Source: a virus
Direction: 5' to 3' (one strand)
Length of the DNA: 59,724 nucleotides
Virus record (IMG/VR): IMGVR_UViG_3300027917_000050
Coordinates: 1 to 59,724 of that record
Shown here: one piece after another, positions 32,858 through 40,145 of the stretch
Layout: the number at the start of each line of letters is the position of its first letter
How positions within the stretch are numbered: position 1 is the stretch's first letter
Translations under genes and position numbers: made by a program
Notes under the pieces: generated by a model
Database searches by the model: none
What the model was told of the DNA's origin: nothing
The model's input: the letters and a program-made list of their open reading frames with translations, nothing else

Positions 32858-34548
32858 CCGCTTGCATCCTGTCCCTGCTGTTCAACTTTCTGCCTGACCT
32901 GGATATTCATTGAAGGTCCCTCGTCCCAGTTGTGAACACCATCTATCATGAGCGACATCAACGCAAAGGCATCAGCACCATGCTGGTTGTCGTCCTCCAG
33001 CGGAGTATCTCTCCAGCATCCTAACTTGTCGTTCCATTGCTTTCTGAAATTGTCAAGTCTGTCAATACCCTTTTCGCATCTCTCCAGGTCGAACCAGCAT
33101 AATGGGATTGTCCTCCGTACTGTCTCTCTCTGCATCGCCTTCGAAACCTTTGGACCGACCTCAAACTTAATGCCATGTTCCTCCGCCCATTTGAGTCGAG
33201 TTTTGTTGGTAGTGTATTCATGAACCGTGATATCGTGAGGAGCGCACCAACGTCCGTATCTGTATGGTTTTCCATTGATATCCCGAATGTCTTTGCAATA
33301 GTCAGCATAATGCATAAGACCTTCTCCTGAGTTCTCGTAATAGTCGATAACATGGATCTCCCTCCCAACCTTTTGAATGTACCATATAACGTTGAAGTCG
33401 TCCAGGCCCAGGTCCCAGAATGTATATACCGGAAGTCCTTCTTTGTGTGGTACGCTACAAATCCTACCGGCCTTGCGCGCATCTGACATTTGCCGGGCAT
33501 AGTATGAACCTTCGATAGATTGATGAAAGGCCTCGTCGGGTGTCATGGGGTGTTCCCGGTACATGAATTCACCCTGAGTCTTCTCCTTCGAAACATACCA
33601 CCACTTGAATTCATTCGATAGCTTCTTGCCCAGGATTCCCTCGACCTTGTCGAAATACTTTTCAAGTCTCTGTGGTATCGGGACCGGGATGCTTACCCGG
33701 TTCTCTGCCTTCTCGTGAGCACCAAAGAAATGGAACTTGTAGTCCAGTTCAGATAGCTGCCTTTTTTCCTTCTGGGCATCCCTGGCCTCCTTTATCATCT
33801 CATAGTATCGACCCTCCCGGCCCTCTGCGGTTGATTCAATTGTGACAATCTGACCAGGGTGTATCGTATTGAGCGTTCCTGTGATAACTTCTTCGGCCTT
33901 TGCCGGAAACTTAGCACACATCTTACCAAATTCAGAAATATGGACCATTTGGTAGGTGCCAGAACGTCCACTGGTCGTAACTCGTATAGATGACCCATTG
34001 TCGAAAGAAAGTACACCGACTGCATCCTGTCTTGCTTTGAGTCCTGCTTTAAGCCAGTTCGGTAGATTATCATGGGCGAATTTTACCTTCTTGACAAAGA
34101 AGTCTTTGGCATCCTCTTTGTTGTGCGCGATGATAGCGCAGTGGGTGTTTGAATTGAATAGAGACTGGTCCAGTTGAAGGATGCACATCTCGGTGGTAAT
34201 CCCATGCTGCCGGGACTTTAGAACGATGTTACAGTACCACATCCCCAGGAACAGCAGCTTCTGGGCATAACGCATCCTGAAGACATGAACAACACCTGCC
34301 TCATCGGTTACCTTGTACAGGTTGTCCAGTCTCCAACGCCTGGAGGCCAAACGCTTAACGAGGAGTTCCCTCGCCTCCTCTATTGAGAGGTTCTTGAACT
34401 CCTCGCCTAATTGCTCCCAGTCTTCCCTGGAGACGTTAAGATCAGTCTGTGTGCTGCTTGAGGAAGTTTGAAAGGGATTCGATATCTGGAACGAATCGTT
34501 TTCGGGAGTGCTCGTCGCCTTTTCGCTTATAGTAGATGATGAATCCAT
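32848..34548 (-). CDS. terL: Terminase large subunit
   Basis: 566 residues. Motor part: KSRQHGITT near 113-121 (Walker A of terminases), AIIAHNKEDAKDFF, MVHISEFGK (Walker B with Glu) and VTIESTAEGREG (coupling motif). Nuclease part: YTFWDLGLDDFNVIWY with acidic residues, later acidic positions around APHDITVHEY and GADAFALM. It powers DNA packaging at the portal and cuts the concatemer. Length fits the family. The only start, at 34548, overlaps the previous gene by 107 bases and has no clear ribosome site, so translation may be coupled. Confidence 0.93.
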   Translation of the reverse strand: MDSSSTISEKATSTPENDSFQISNPFQTSSSSTQTDLNVSREDWEQLGEEFKNLSIEEARELLVKRLASRRWRLDNLYKVTDEAGVVHVFRMRYAQKLLFLGMWYCNIVLKSRQHGITTEMCILQLDQSLFNSNTHCAIIAHNKEDAKDFFVKKVKFAHDNLPNWLKAGLKARQDAVGVLSFDNGSSIRVTTSGRSGTYQMVHISEFGKMCAKFPAKAEEVITGTLNTIHPGQIVTIESTAEGREGRYYEMIKEARDAQKEKRQLSELDYKFHFFGAHEKAENRVSIPVPIPQRLEKYFDKVEGILGKKLSNEFKWWYVSKEKTQGEFMYREHPMTPDEAFHQSIEGSYYARQMSDARKAGRICSVPHKEGLPVYTFWDLGLDDFNVIWYIQKVGREIHVIDYYENSGEGLMHYADYCKDIRDINGKPYRYGRWCAPHDITVHEYTTNKTRLKWAEEHGIKFEVGPKVSKAMQRETVRRTIPLCWFDLERCEKGIDRLDNFRKQWNDKLGCWRDTPLEDDNQHGADAFALMSLMIDGVHNWDEGPSMNIQVRQKVEQQGQDASGWT

Positions 34549-34864
34549 TGTCGATTTTGTCGATGTAGAAAGATTTTAGGTGAAAGCATAGCTTTGGAAG
34601 GACACCTTCACCAACCTTCATTACATTGCCGGGAACGATTGAATTTGATCTTTGATGAATATCATCCCCCATACATAATTCTGTAAATAAACACTCCTTG
34701 CACAGATATACCGAACTACAATCGCTCTCGTCTGGGCATTCATCACATATTATACCCCTTGACTCGCAGTCCGCGCATGGAGGTTTTTTGCGAAGGTCTC
34801 CGTCCGCCCCTAACCGATACATTACTTCTTTGTCTGAACATCCACCAAACTCTTTTATTTCCAT
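34442..34864 (-). CDS. Cysteine-rich hypothetical protein upstream of terL
   Basis: 140 residues with a GGGGGG site. The first 65 residues carry nine cysteines in CADCESRGIICDEC, CSSVYLCKEC and neighbours, likely two zinc sites; the rest is alpha/beta (FHLKSFYIDKIDNGFIIYYKRK). It overlaps terL by 107 bases. Role unknown. Confidence 0.5.
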   Translation of the reverse strand: MEIKEFGGCSDKEVMYRLGADGDLRKKPPCADCESRGIICDECPDESDCSSVYLCKECLFTELCMGDDIHQRSNSIVPGNVMKVGEGVLPKLCFHLKSFYIDKIDNGFIIYYKRKGDEHSRKRFVPDIESLSNFLKQHTD

Positions 34865-34873
34865 GATCCCCCC

Positions 34874-35035
34874 CTAAACAACGTCTTCGGTTATATCATC
34901 GACCTCGTGCTCCACCTCCCAGGCCATCTCAGAGACGGCACCCTGGAATGATATGCTCGTGGTCGCAAGGCAGGCCTCCAGATACTCGTCGAGCAACTTA
35001 TAGAGATCTGCCTCTATTTCTTTAATTGCCCTCAA
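34874..35035 (-). CDS. Small acidic helical protein, TTG start (53 residues)
   Basis: From a TTG at 35035 overlapping the previous stop by 14 bases. It reads RAIKEIEADLYKLLDEYLEA and ends in a strongly acidic tail (WEVEHEVDDITEDVV). No other start is available in frame except a rare ATT. The frame fills a spacer that otherwise would be empty, but with no exact ribosome site the call is moderate. Confidence 0.4.
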   Translation of the reverse strand: MRAIKEIEADLYKLLDEYLEACLATTSISFQGAVSEMAWEVEHEVDDITEDVV

Positions 35036-35294
35036 CGCCTAACCACTTCTTGATCTTGGACGTTACCGGAATGAACAGCCTGTCAATATTATTGGTCGCA
35101 CAGGCCACCGAATGATTCTCAAGTTCTTCCCGTATCATAATTGTATTGAGTCCGTATGGTCTGACTGCATCACATATCGGAGTAAAATTAAAAATAGCAT
35201 GGAATGCCTGTAATTCATCTTCCGATTCGAATGTTATGGTTAAATCAACGGGATTGAAATTAGTCGGAATGGAATTGCTTGAAATTACTCTCAT
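35022..35294 (-). CDS. Hypothetical protein downstream of bS21
   Basis: 90 residues; its start overlaps the bS21 stop by 4 bases. The region FNPVDLTITFESEDELQAFHAIFNF is a pattern found in several small phage proteins with a two-strand, one-helix core. It is part of the tightly coupled terS-bS21-terL group. Function unknown. Confidence 0.5.
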   Translation of the reverse strand: MRVISSNSIPTNFNPVDLTITFESEDELQAFHAIFNFTPICDAVRPYGLNTIMIREELENHSVACATNNIDRLFIPVTSKIKKWLGVEGN

Positions 35295-35530
35295 TTTTTA
35301 TTCCTTTCATTCTTTTGTATTTTTGCTTTTCTTATGGCTGCAGCCTTCTTGCGTCTCCGCCTGCTGCCCTTGCTCTCGAAATATGAACGTTGCTTGAGTT
35401 CTCTCATGAGGCCCAGGGATGACAGCCTCTGGTTGAATTCGCGTATAGCAGCCTCAAGGTTTCGTTCTCCCATCGGCCCAAACACAGGAGGCCGGACGGT
35501 AACCACCGGGTTATCAAATATTCTTCTCAT
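35291..35530 (-). CDS. rpsU: Ribosomal protein bS21 homologue
   Basis: 79 residues. VVTVRPPVFG leads to ERNLEAAIREFNQRLSSLGL, then MRELKQRSYFESKGSRRRRK and a basic tail, which follows bS21 (short N-terminal strand, helix with ALRRFKR pattern, RRREFYEKP-type turn, Arg/Lys-rich helix). bS21 sits at the platform of the small subunit next to the mRNA Shine-Dalgarno helix. Phage copies are known mostly from uncultivated viruses and may replace host bS21 to bias translation. Its ATG overlaps the previous stop (ATGA), between terS and terL. Confidence 0.85.
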   Translation of the reverse strand: MRRIFDNPVVTVRPPVFGPMGERNLEAAIREFNQRLSSLGLMRELKQRSYFESKGSRRRRKKAAAIRKAKIQKNERNKK

Positions 35531-35850
35531 GCCACACTCCTTAAGATATCAAGAATTGTTTCTGCGTCCGGCTTAGATCCTGCCAGGTCGGGATGAAGTT
35601 CATCGGTAATCTTCATTGGATGCCTGTGCTCACCTATATTGATATACATACATCTGTCCTCTGCAACAAAGCATCGATCTGCGAATACCTTAAACCTCTC
35701 CATATCAATATTTGCCATCGTAATTAACCATGCCTGCCTTATTAATTGTCTGATATCCATTGTCTGATTAATTTCCCATATCTCAGGAACAAAGGTTCCG
35801 GTATACTGTTTAGTCGCAGTCTTGCGGTAGCTTCCCCCTATTAAGCCCAT
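35527..35850 (-). CDS. Small protein carrying a capsid N-arm-like peptide
   Basis: About 107 residues from an ATG at 35850 that overlaps terS by 41 bases. Residues 15-25 read QYTGTFVPEIW, matching QYSGTFIPEIW of the major capsid protein at 9 of 11 positions. The rest (RQLIRQAWLITMANIDMERF then VAEDRCMYINIGEHRHPMKITDELH) does not resemble a capsid. Starts at 35760 or 35730 would drop the motif, but its codons show mainly synonymous differences from the capsid gene, which argues that this frame is used. Function unknown. Confidence 0.5.
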   Translation of the reverse strand: MGLIGGSYRKTATKQYTGTFVPEIWEINQTMDIRQLIRQAWLITMANIDMERFKVFADRCFVAEDRCMYINIGEHRHPMKITDELHPDLAGSKPDAETILDILRSVA

Positions 35851-36397
35851 CAATCTTTGCCAGAATGACCCTAATATCGAAAAACTGATCTCCACCCTTA
35901 CCCTCCTCGGTTATAATGCCCAGGTTCTTTGCCATACGACCCAATGCCTGGCCCTTATCGTTGAACTGGATCTCCTTGATCACCCTTACAATTTCGGTTT
36001 TAGGCGTACCGTCCTTATTGAGTTCTCCTGTCTGCCTAACCACATCCTCATATTTGACAGATTTAATGGCAGCCTGGAGATCCTCCGGCCAATCCTGCAC
36101 TTCTTTGATCATTCCATTCTCGTCGAGCATTCCAGGAATCCGGTGTGTGGCCAAGAGAGAATCCTCATGAAGGATATCATTTGCAGTCGCAGTCCACTTC
36201 TCAACAACCTTCTCTGTGGACTTCTCGGCCAATTCTTCAAGGTAGGCTTTGACCTTGGGGTTCTTTAAGAGTTTGCTGGATTCACTATTCGCCGTTGACT
36301 CTTTGCATTTGTATACTTTTCGGTAACTTGCAGTACCATTTCCAGTCAGAAAGTATTCATCGGCAAACTTCTTATGTTTTACAGGTAACCTGATCAT
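35810..36397 (-). CDS. terS: Terminase small subunit
   Basis: 195 residues, with GAGGAAT ahead of the ATG. The N-terminal KHKKFADEYFLTGNGTASYRKVYKC with LLKNPKVKAYLEEL is the helix-turn-helix region of the Terminase_2 family that binds the packaging site. A central coiled region and an oligomerisation part follow. It recognises phage DNA and hands it to terL. The gap to terL is filled by five small overlapping genes including bS21. Confidence 0.9.
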   Translation of the reverse strand: MIRLPVKHKKFADEYFLTGNGTASYRKVYKCKESTANSESSKLLKNPKVKAYLEELAEKSTEKVVEKWTATANDILHEDSLLATHRIPGMLDENGMIKEVQDWPEDLQAAIKSVKYEDVVRQTGELNKDGTPKTEIVRVIKEIQFNDKGQALGRMAKNLGIITEEGKGGDQFFDIRVILAKIDGLNRGKLPQDCD

Positions 36398-36433
36398 GTT
36401 TATTCCTCAGATAACAAATCAAAATATAGGTTC

Positions 36434-36661
36434 TTAGTTGTCATCTTCCCCCCTATTCCCCTCTCGTTTCCGGCATATATTGTTGGCTGCCATAGCTTCT
36501 TCCATGACCTCTGTTGCCCATCTCTTGTGATTCTCACAGTGCGGTATAGAATATTTGAACCCATCCCCAGGGAAATGATAGAGGATATAGGTCGCATTCT
36601 CAACACACTCTGGATGTCGGCAGAAACCAGTCACTATGCCCTCGTCTATTCGGTAGTCCAT
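36434..36661 (-). CDS. Small Cys/His-rich protein
   Basis: 75 residues from the ATG at 36661, which overlaps the exonuclease stop by 16 bases; a longer start inside the exonuclease gene is unlikely. CRHPEC and HCENH give one metal site; a strand YILYHFPGDGFKYSIPH lies between. The C-terminus is charged. A 14-residue open frame with a ribosome site lies between it and terS and may only be a leader. Confidence 0.5.
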   Translation of the reverse strand: MDYRIDEGIVTGFCRHPECVENATYILYHFPGDGFKYSIPHCENHKRWATEVMEEAMAANNICRKREGNRGEDDN

Positions 36662-37248
36662 TTGAATTCTATTGGAATAGATTTCCCCGGTGTCTTTGGA
36701 CTCGTTAAAAAACCTTTTTTTAATATTTTGTCCATCAAAGATTTTGTCAGAGCAACATCCTGGAGGCAATAGTCTATGACGGACCCGTACTTTCCCTGTT
36801 GGAAATCAATAGGTGCCAGCCTACCATGCCCGGTCTTCTGGGTATTGAAATTTGCCCTGCACATATCGTCGAGACCATACCCTCCATGGGTGGACATATT
36901 GAATATGTCTGCGTCCAGGCCCTCTGCCTTCCATATCTCACGAAGAATGTCAAAAGTTTTGTCAGTAAGGTCGAATCCAAATTCGGCTAAAATCAATTGG
37001 TTATCGAAATTGTGGCTATTAAACCCGACAACCATGTCAGAATAATTGGCCATCTCAAGAAATTCGGTCATATTGTCTTCCATAAAGACCCGGTATCTTT
37101 TCTGGTCATACTGATAGGCGCATAGACAGGCAATTCCCATATTCTCAAAGTCCCTCCAGCCACCGCAATATTCGATTCCCTTGATCTTTTTTTCGTTCCT
37201 TCCCTGAATTGCCTTTGCAATTTCGATATCGTAAACAATTATATTCAC
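36646..37248 (-). CDS. DEDD-type 3'-5' exonuclease (RNase H-like)
   Basis: 200 residues from a GTG at 37248 with AGGGGG about 8 bases ahead. Motif I YDIEI (D7, E9), motif II GFNSHNFDNQLI and motif III YCLQDVALTKSLM place it with PolB-related 3'-5' exonucleases of the DEDDy type. It probably trims or proofreads DNA ends during replication or repair. It starts just to the left of an inverted repeat that frames an FN3-like gene. Confidence 0.8.
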   Translation of the reverse strand: MNIIVYDIEIAKAIQGRNEKKIKGIEYCGGWRDFENMGIACLCAYQYDQKRYRVFMEDNMTEFLEMANYSDMVVGFNSHNFDNQLILAEFGFDLTDKTFDILREIWKAEGLDADIFNMSTHGGYGLDDMCRANFNTQKTGHGRLAPIDFQQGKYGSVIDYCLQDVALTKSLMDKILKKGFLTSPKTPGKSIPIEFKWTTE

Positions 37249-37261
37249 TAAATATTCCCCC

Positions 37262-37280
37262 TCTTGATATGCCGTTTATT
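37262..37280. repeat. Left arm of a 19-bp perfect inverted repeat
   Basis: TCTTGATATGCCGTTTATT, exact reverse complement of the arm at 37678-37696. Together the arms frame one small gene of 123 codons. Possible terminal repeat of a small mobile insertion or an inversion site. Confidence 0.8.
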
Positions 37281-37288
37281 AGTTTAGG

Positions 37289-37657
37289 TTAATTTTCTAT
37301 ATGGACCTCTATTACACCTGACGGTGCATTAAAATCAAACTCATAGATGGACGGGATCAAAGATATGTCAGATTCATTGCCAATGCCATCTATTTCGACT
37401 ATTCCAATGCTGTAAAACCCATCCTGGATTGCCGGAAGTGTCGGTTCATGAAATGATTCCATTATGGTTCTGATGTCTATTCTTACAACACCGTCTCCAT
37501 CGGCAGCCGGAAGTCCAAGATCCTCATATAAAGAATCGTATGAGGCAAAAACCGGGTTGGCAGGATCAGATTGTTTTTCGTAATACATTCTATACGTTAC
37601 AACGTCTGCAGCACCTGACGGTGTAAACGCAAGGAAAAACTGTTTTTCTTTTGCCAT
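37289..37657 (-). CDS. FN3-like small protein framed by inverted repeats
   Basis: 122 residues from the ATG at 37657 with GGAGGTG ahead. The pattern VVTYRMYYEK, a DGVVRIDIRTI strand, DGFYSIGIVEIDGIGNESD and a closing strand is that of a fibronectin type III domain, a surface-adhesion module in phages. It is odd here, in a nuclease/terminase neighbourhood, far from the virion genes. The 19-bp inverted repeats on both sides suggest it arrived as a unit. Confidence 0.6.
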   Translation of the reverse strand: MAKEKQFFLAFTPSGAADVVTYRMYYEKQSDPANPVFASYDSLYEDLGLPAADGDGVVRIDIRTIMESFHEPTLPAIQDGFYSIGIVEIDGIGNESDISLIPSIYEFDFNAPSGVIEVHIEN

Positions 37658-37677
37658 AAGCAGCACCTCCTTTAGAC

Positions 37678-37696
37678 AATAAACGGCATATCAAGA
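37678..37696. repeat. Right arm of a 19-bp perfect inverted repeat
   Basis: AATAAACGGCATATCAAGA, the exact complement of 37262-37280. It lies in the short spacer between the FN3-like gene and the Cys-rich gene to its right, so neither gene is interrupted. Confidence 0.8.
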
Positions 37697-37697
37697 T

Positions 37698-38000
37698 TTA
37701 TAATATATCTTCCTCAGTTAAATCGTCGATATCGGGACATGGTTCATAGTCGTGATCTGATGCCCACTCCTCCTCAAGTCTCTGAAGTTGCTCGACCTGG
37801 GCCTGGGTCTTTTCGAGATGTCCTGCTTCATAGCAGTATGGGTCGCCATAAGAACCACATACCGTACATTCAGGACACAGACAATGACCATCTTTGTCAT
37901 CGGGTAGTTCTGGATCTCCTCCGCACACTCCGCACATTTCTTCTTCTTCTCCCGGTAGAGTTCCACACCCAGGTGGCAATGACCAACCAAATATTCCCAT
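37698..38000 (-). CDS. Conserved-type Cys-rich phage protein
   Basis: 100 residues from the ATG at 38000, with GGAGGAATA upstream and a TAATG overlap with the preceding stop. It opens MGIFGWSLPPGCGTLPGEEEE, a striking start that recurs in small proteins of many phages, followed by CGVCGG, CLCPECTVCG and YCYE clusters for metal binding and an acidic end. Longer upstream starts lack sites. Function unknown. Confidence 0.55.
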   Translation of the reverse strand: MGIFGWSLPPGCGTLPGEEEEMCGVCGGDPELPDDKDGHCLCPECTVCGSYGDPYCYEAGHLEKTQAQVEQLQRLEEEWASDHDYEPCPDIDDLTEEDIL

Positions 38001-38212
38001 TATTCCTCCAGTCCCAAAAGAGATCTTACCCAAACTGCCATCTCTCTGAGTTTCCGGTGTCGTCTGACCTTCTCCAGATGGTCGTAATCCCATCTGACAT
38101 AAACCTTATTGCCAAAAGAATCGCGAGTGGTATAGTCAGAGGACATCTTCATCTTCATAAAGTCAGAATACATAATAAGATTCTTTGTATCCTCGCAACC
38201 AATTTGCATCAA
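38000..38212 (-). CDS. Small basic hypothetical protein
   Basis: 70 residues; start overlaps the previous stop by 4 bases. The sequence has NKVYVRWDYDHLEKVRRHRKLREMAVWVRSLL, a basic helix that might contact nucleic acid. No family recognised. Confidence 0.45.
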   Translation of the reverse strand: MMQIGCEDTKNLIMYSDFMKMKMSSDYTTRDSFGNKVYVRWDYDHLEKVRRHRKLREMAVWVRSLLGLEE

Positions 38213-38391
38213 TCGAATTCCCTTTCTATTAATATTTGACGGATCTTTCCGCTATAAAGCCCGATCTTGTGCCTATCGAAAAATGCCTGAGTCTCCGATA
38301 TCCCATAGGATGTCTCGGTAGTCTTCTGGTCGATAACTGCTCCGTCGTCAGCAACCGCTACCATTGAATATTTAACACATTCTGAATTCAT
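38209..38391 (-). CDS. Small hypothetical protein behind a TTGCAC-class promoter
   Basis: 60 residues. It is alpha/beta (YSMVAVADDGAVIDQKTTET and a C-terminal IRQILIERE). Its ATG starts six bases after TATAAT, leaving no room for a ribosome site on the transcript. It shares the divergent spacer with the rightward PAPS-reductase-like gene. It leads a chain of overlapping small genes. Function unknown. Confidence 0.5.
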   Translation of the reverse strand: MNSECVKYSMVAVADDGAVIDQKTTETSYGISETQAFFDRHKIGLYSGKIRQILIEREFD

Positions 38392-38397
38392 AAAAAT

Positions 38398-38429
38398 ATT
38401 ATACCACAGATTAAAAAAAACGAGTGCAA
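38398..38429 (-). promoter_or_regulatory. TTGCAC-class promoter, copy 2
   Basis: Leftward TTGCAC (38429-38424), 20 bases including an eight-T run, then TGTGG and TATAAT (38403-38398). Extended -10 context. The start codon of the following gene is six bases further. Confidence 0.7.
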
Positions 38430-38448
38430 AAAAAATTAAAAAAAAGTG

Positions 38449-38477
38449 TTGACAAGCATTTTTTTATATGGTAGAAT
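38449..38477 (+). promoter_or_regulatory. Strong sigma70-type promoter for the PAPS-reductase-like gene
   Basis: TTGACA (38449-38454), 17 bases, TAGAAT (38472-38477), 43 bases before the ATG. It is the best sigma70 match in the window, and it gives a lone rightward gene its own transcription. Confidence 0.75.
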
Positions 38478-38520
38478 GTGATTGTTTCACATAACAAACA
38501 ACACATTCTAAGGAAATTCG

Positions 38521-39282
38521 ATGTACAAAGTAAACAACAAAATCAACGATCTAATAAAACGTGGCGCGCTGTTCGTAATAAATCATTCCGGTGGAAAAGA
38601 TTCCCAAGCAATGATGATCAAGATTACCAAACTGGTGCCGAAAGAACAAATCCTGGTCATCCATGCTGACCTGCCCGGTGCAGATTGGCCGGGAACCTGG
38701 GACCATGTCCAGGCTACTTGCCGTGGATATGAAACTGTCCAGGTTGTCGCAGTTAAAACCCTATTTGAAATGGCGCGCAAGCGTGGAATGTGGCCCAGTC
38801 CTAAATATCGTCAATGTACCTCTGATCTCAAAAGAGGCCCAATTGAAAAAGCAATCAGGCACTATATAAAAAATAATGATCTATCCGGCCTGGTCGTAAA
38901 CTGCATGGGCATTCGATCTGAAGAATCATACAGTCGCGCAAATGCTGCTGAGTTCAAGTTCAATAAAAGAAACTCTAAGGCCGGACGCGAGTGGTATGAC
39001 TGGCTGCCAATAAAAGATTGGACAACCAATCGGGTCTTTGCCGAAATAAAATCCAATGGCCAGGAACCCCATTGGGCATATGCAGCCGGTATGGAAAGAT
39101 TATCCTGCTGCTTCTGCATTATGGCATCTGAGAAAGATCTAAAAACTGCAGCCCGTCTGGTGCCGAACATCTATCGCGAATTCGTTAAGGTCGAGAAGGA
39201 AATTAACTTCTCGTTTGTAATGCCGAAAAAAGGCGAGGCCCCCAGGTTTCTGGATGAAATTACCGGAGTTTCTATCGATTAA
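38521..39282 (+). CDS. PAPS reductase/DndC-family protein
   Basis: 253 residues. SGGKDSQ at 23-29 is the PP-loop that binds nucleotide; YRQCTSDLKRGPIEK, CMGIRSEES and a LSCCFCIM cysteine cluster are the expected later family motifs. Members reduce PAPS or take part in sulfur transfer, including DNA phosphorothioation (DndC). Phage copies are common and their substrate is usually unknown. Here there are no other dnd genes or thiolation partners. Alone on the plus strand with its own strong promoter and AAGG site, it has the features of a 'moron'. Its 3' end meets the lipoprotein gene head-on with a 4-base overlap. Confidence 0.8.
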   Translation: MYKVNNKINDLIKRGALFVINHSGGKDSQAMMIKITKLVPKEQILVIHADLPGADWPGTWDHVQATCRGYETVQVVAVKTLFEMARKRGMWPSPKYRQCTSDLKRGPIEKAIRHYIKNNDLSGLVVNCMGIRSEESYSRANAAEFKFNKRNSKAGREWYDWLPIKDWTTNRVFAEIKSNGQEPHWAYAAGMERLSCCFCIMASEKDLKTAARLVPNIYREFVKVEKEINFSFVMPKKGEAPRFLDEITGVSID

Positions 39283-39479
39283 TTGTATTCACAAAAATTC
39301 CAGTTACCTTCGCAACTCTTGTAAACCGTAACTCTTATTGGGATCTCGCTTTCTATTCTTATAACTACATCACTTAAATCAAATATGTCTATGTCCTTCT
39401 TTTTTGGAATTGTCGAACACCCAAGGATAATTGCTAACAGACCCACCACGATGATAGAATGGATGCCTTTCAAAATCAT
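39279..39479 (-). CDS. Small lipoprotein nested in a membrane-protein gene
   Basis: 66 residues with AAGGGG upstream. A hydrophobic start (GIHSIIVVGLLAIILGCST) contains lipobox ILGC with Cys at 21; the mature part is 45 residues, partly basic, with two further Cys. It starts inside the gene to its right in another frame, like Rz1 inside Rz. It might be an outer-membrane spanin subunit, but the lysis genes lie elsewhere. Confidence 0.55.
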   Translation of the reverse strand: MILKGIHSIIVVGLLAIILGCSTIPKKKDIDIFDLSDVVIRIESEIPIRVTVYKSCEGNWNFCEYN

Positions 39480-39624
39480 TTTGTTTCCCCTTTCTTGAAT
39501 ACAGAGTTAAAAATATTATTCCAAAAACAGTGAACATACCGGCACTCCAAATCATTGCCAAGGCAATAATCCAATCGGTTAGTACTTCGGAATATCGCAG
39601 CAGTGCTGCTAAGATTTCTGGCAT
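39379..39624 (-). CDS. Single-pass membrane protein overlapping a lipoprotein gene
   Basis: 81 residues from the ATG at 39624 (GGTGG ahead). The hydrophobic helix covers about 15-42 (DWIIALAMIWSAGMFTVFGI...) and the tail is polar with RKGKQNDFERHPFYHRGG. The final 100 bases overlap the lipoprotein gene in another frame. The pair looks like a very short spanin arrangement; there is no coiled coil, so this is only a suggestion. Confidence 0.45.
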   Translation of the reverse strand: MPEILAALLRYSEVLTDWIIALAMIWSAGMFTVFGIIFLTLYSRKGKQNDFERHPFYHRGGSVSNYPWVFDNSKKEGHRHI

Positions 39625-39634
39625 GTCCACCACT

Positions 39635-39811
39635 TTAGACTTGTTTTAGGAGATCATTAAAGCTGTTCCACAACTGATTGGTGAGCGCATTGATAGCATT
39701 CTTAACTGCCCACTTATCGGTATACCTGGTATCTATCTCAAATGATTCACCGACCAGGTCGTCTCCCCTGTCGCTTACCAGCCTTATCTCCGTTGTTATT
39801 TCGACTCTCAT
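39635..39811 (-). CDS. Small hypothetical protein
   Basis: 58 residues from the ATG at 39811 (GGAGAAGAAGG ahead); longer versions would begin in a pyrimidine-rich spacer without site. Strands RVEITTEIRLVSDRGDDLVG and ESFEIDTRYTDKW precede a helix. Unknown function. Confidence 0.45.
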   Translation of the reverse strand: MRVEITTEIRLVSDRGDDLVGESFEIDTRYTDKWAVKNAINALTNQLWNSFNDLLKQV

Positions 39812-39882
39812 CCTTCTTCTCCTCTCCCCAGATTCTTTCCCATCCGTCCAGGAATCTCTGGTTCGAACACCTCTCACCCTTC

Positions 39883-40143
39883 TTAAATAGTCTTTTCTTC
39901 AATCACCCTTCCTCCTTGAATCACCCTGAGACCCTTGGACTTAAACATCTGTCTTACCACGAACGAAACCCGTTCGACTTCAGGAAATTTTGAGTCGACG
40001 GGTTCATCGCAGTTCGGATCATGCTTACCGGATCTTAAATCTGATAGGCAGTATCCACATTGATACCACTTTTTTTCAACGTTAAACGAAATAGGTGGAA
40101 TCGTTTTATAGAAGTCAGTGCTCACAAACTCCCCCCAGTCCAT
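39883..40143 (-). CDS. Small zinc-finger-like protein
   Basis: 86 residues. WYQCGYCLSDLRSGKHDPNC gives a CxxC...HxxxC metal site. The N- and C-terminal parts are mixed and basic. It stops 71 bases before the next gene. Function unknown; similar small zinc proteins occur throughout this early region. Confidence 0.5.
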   Translation of the reverse strand: MDWGEFVSTDFYKTIPPISFNVEKKWYQCGYCLSDLRSGKHDPNCDEPVDSKFPEVERVSFVVRQMFKSKGLRVIQGGRVIEEKTI

Positions 40144-40145
40144 GA

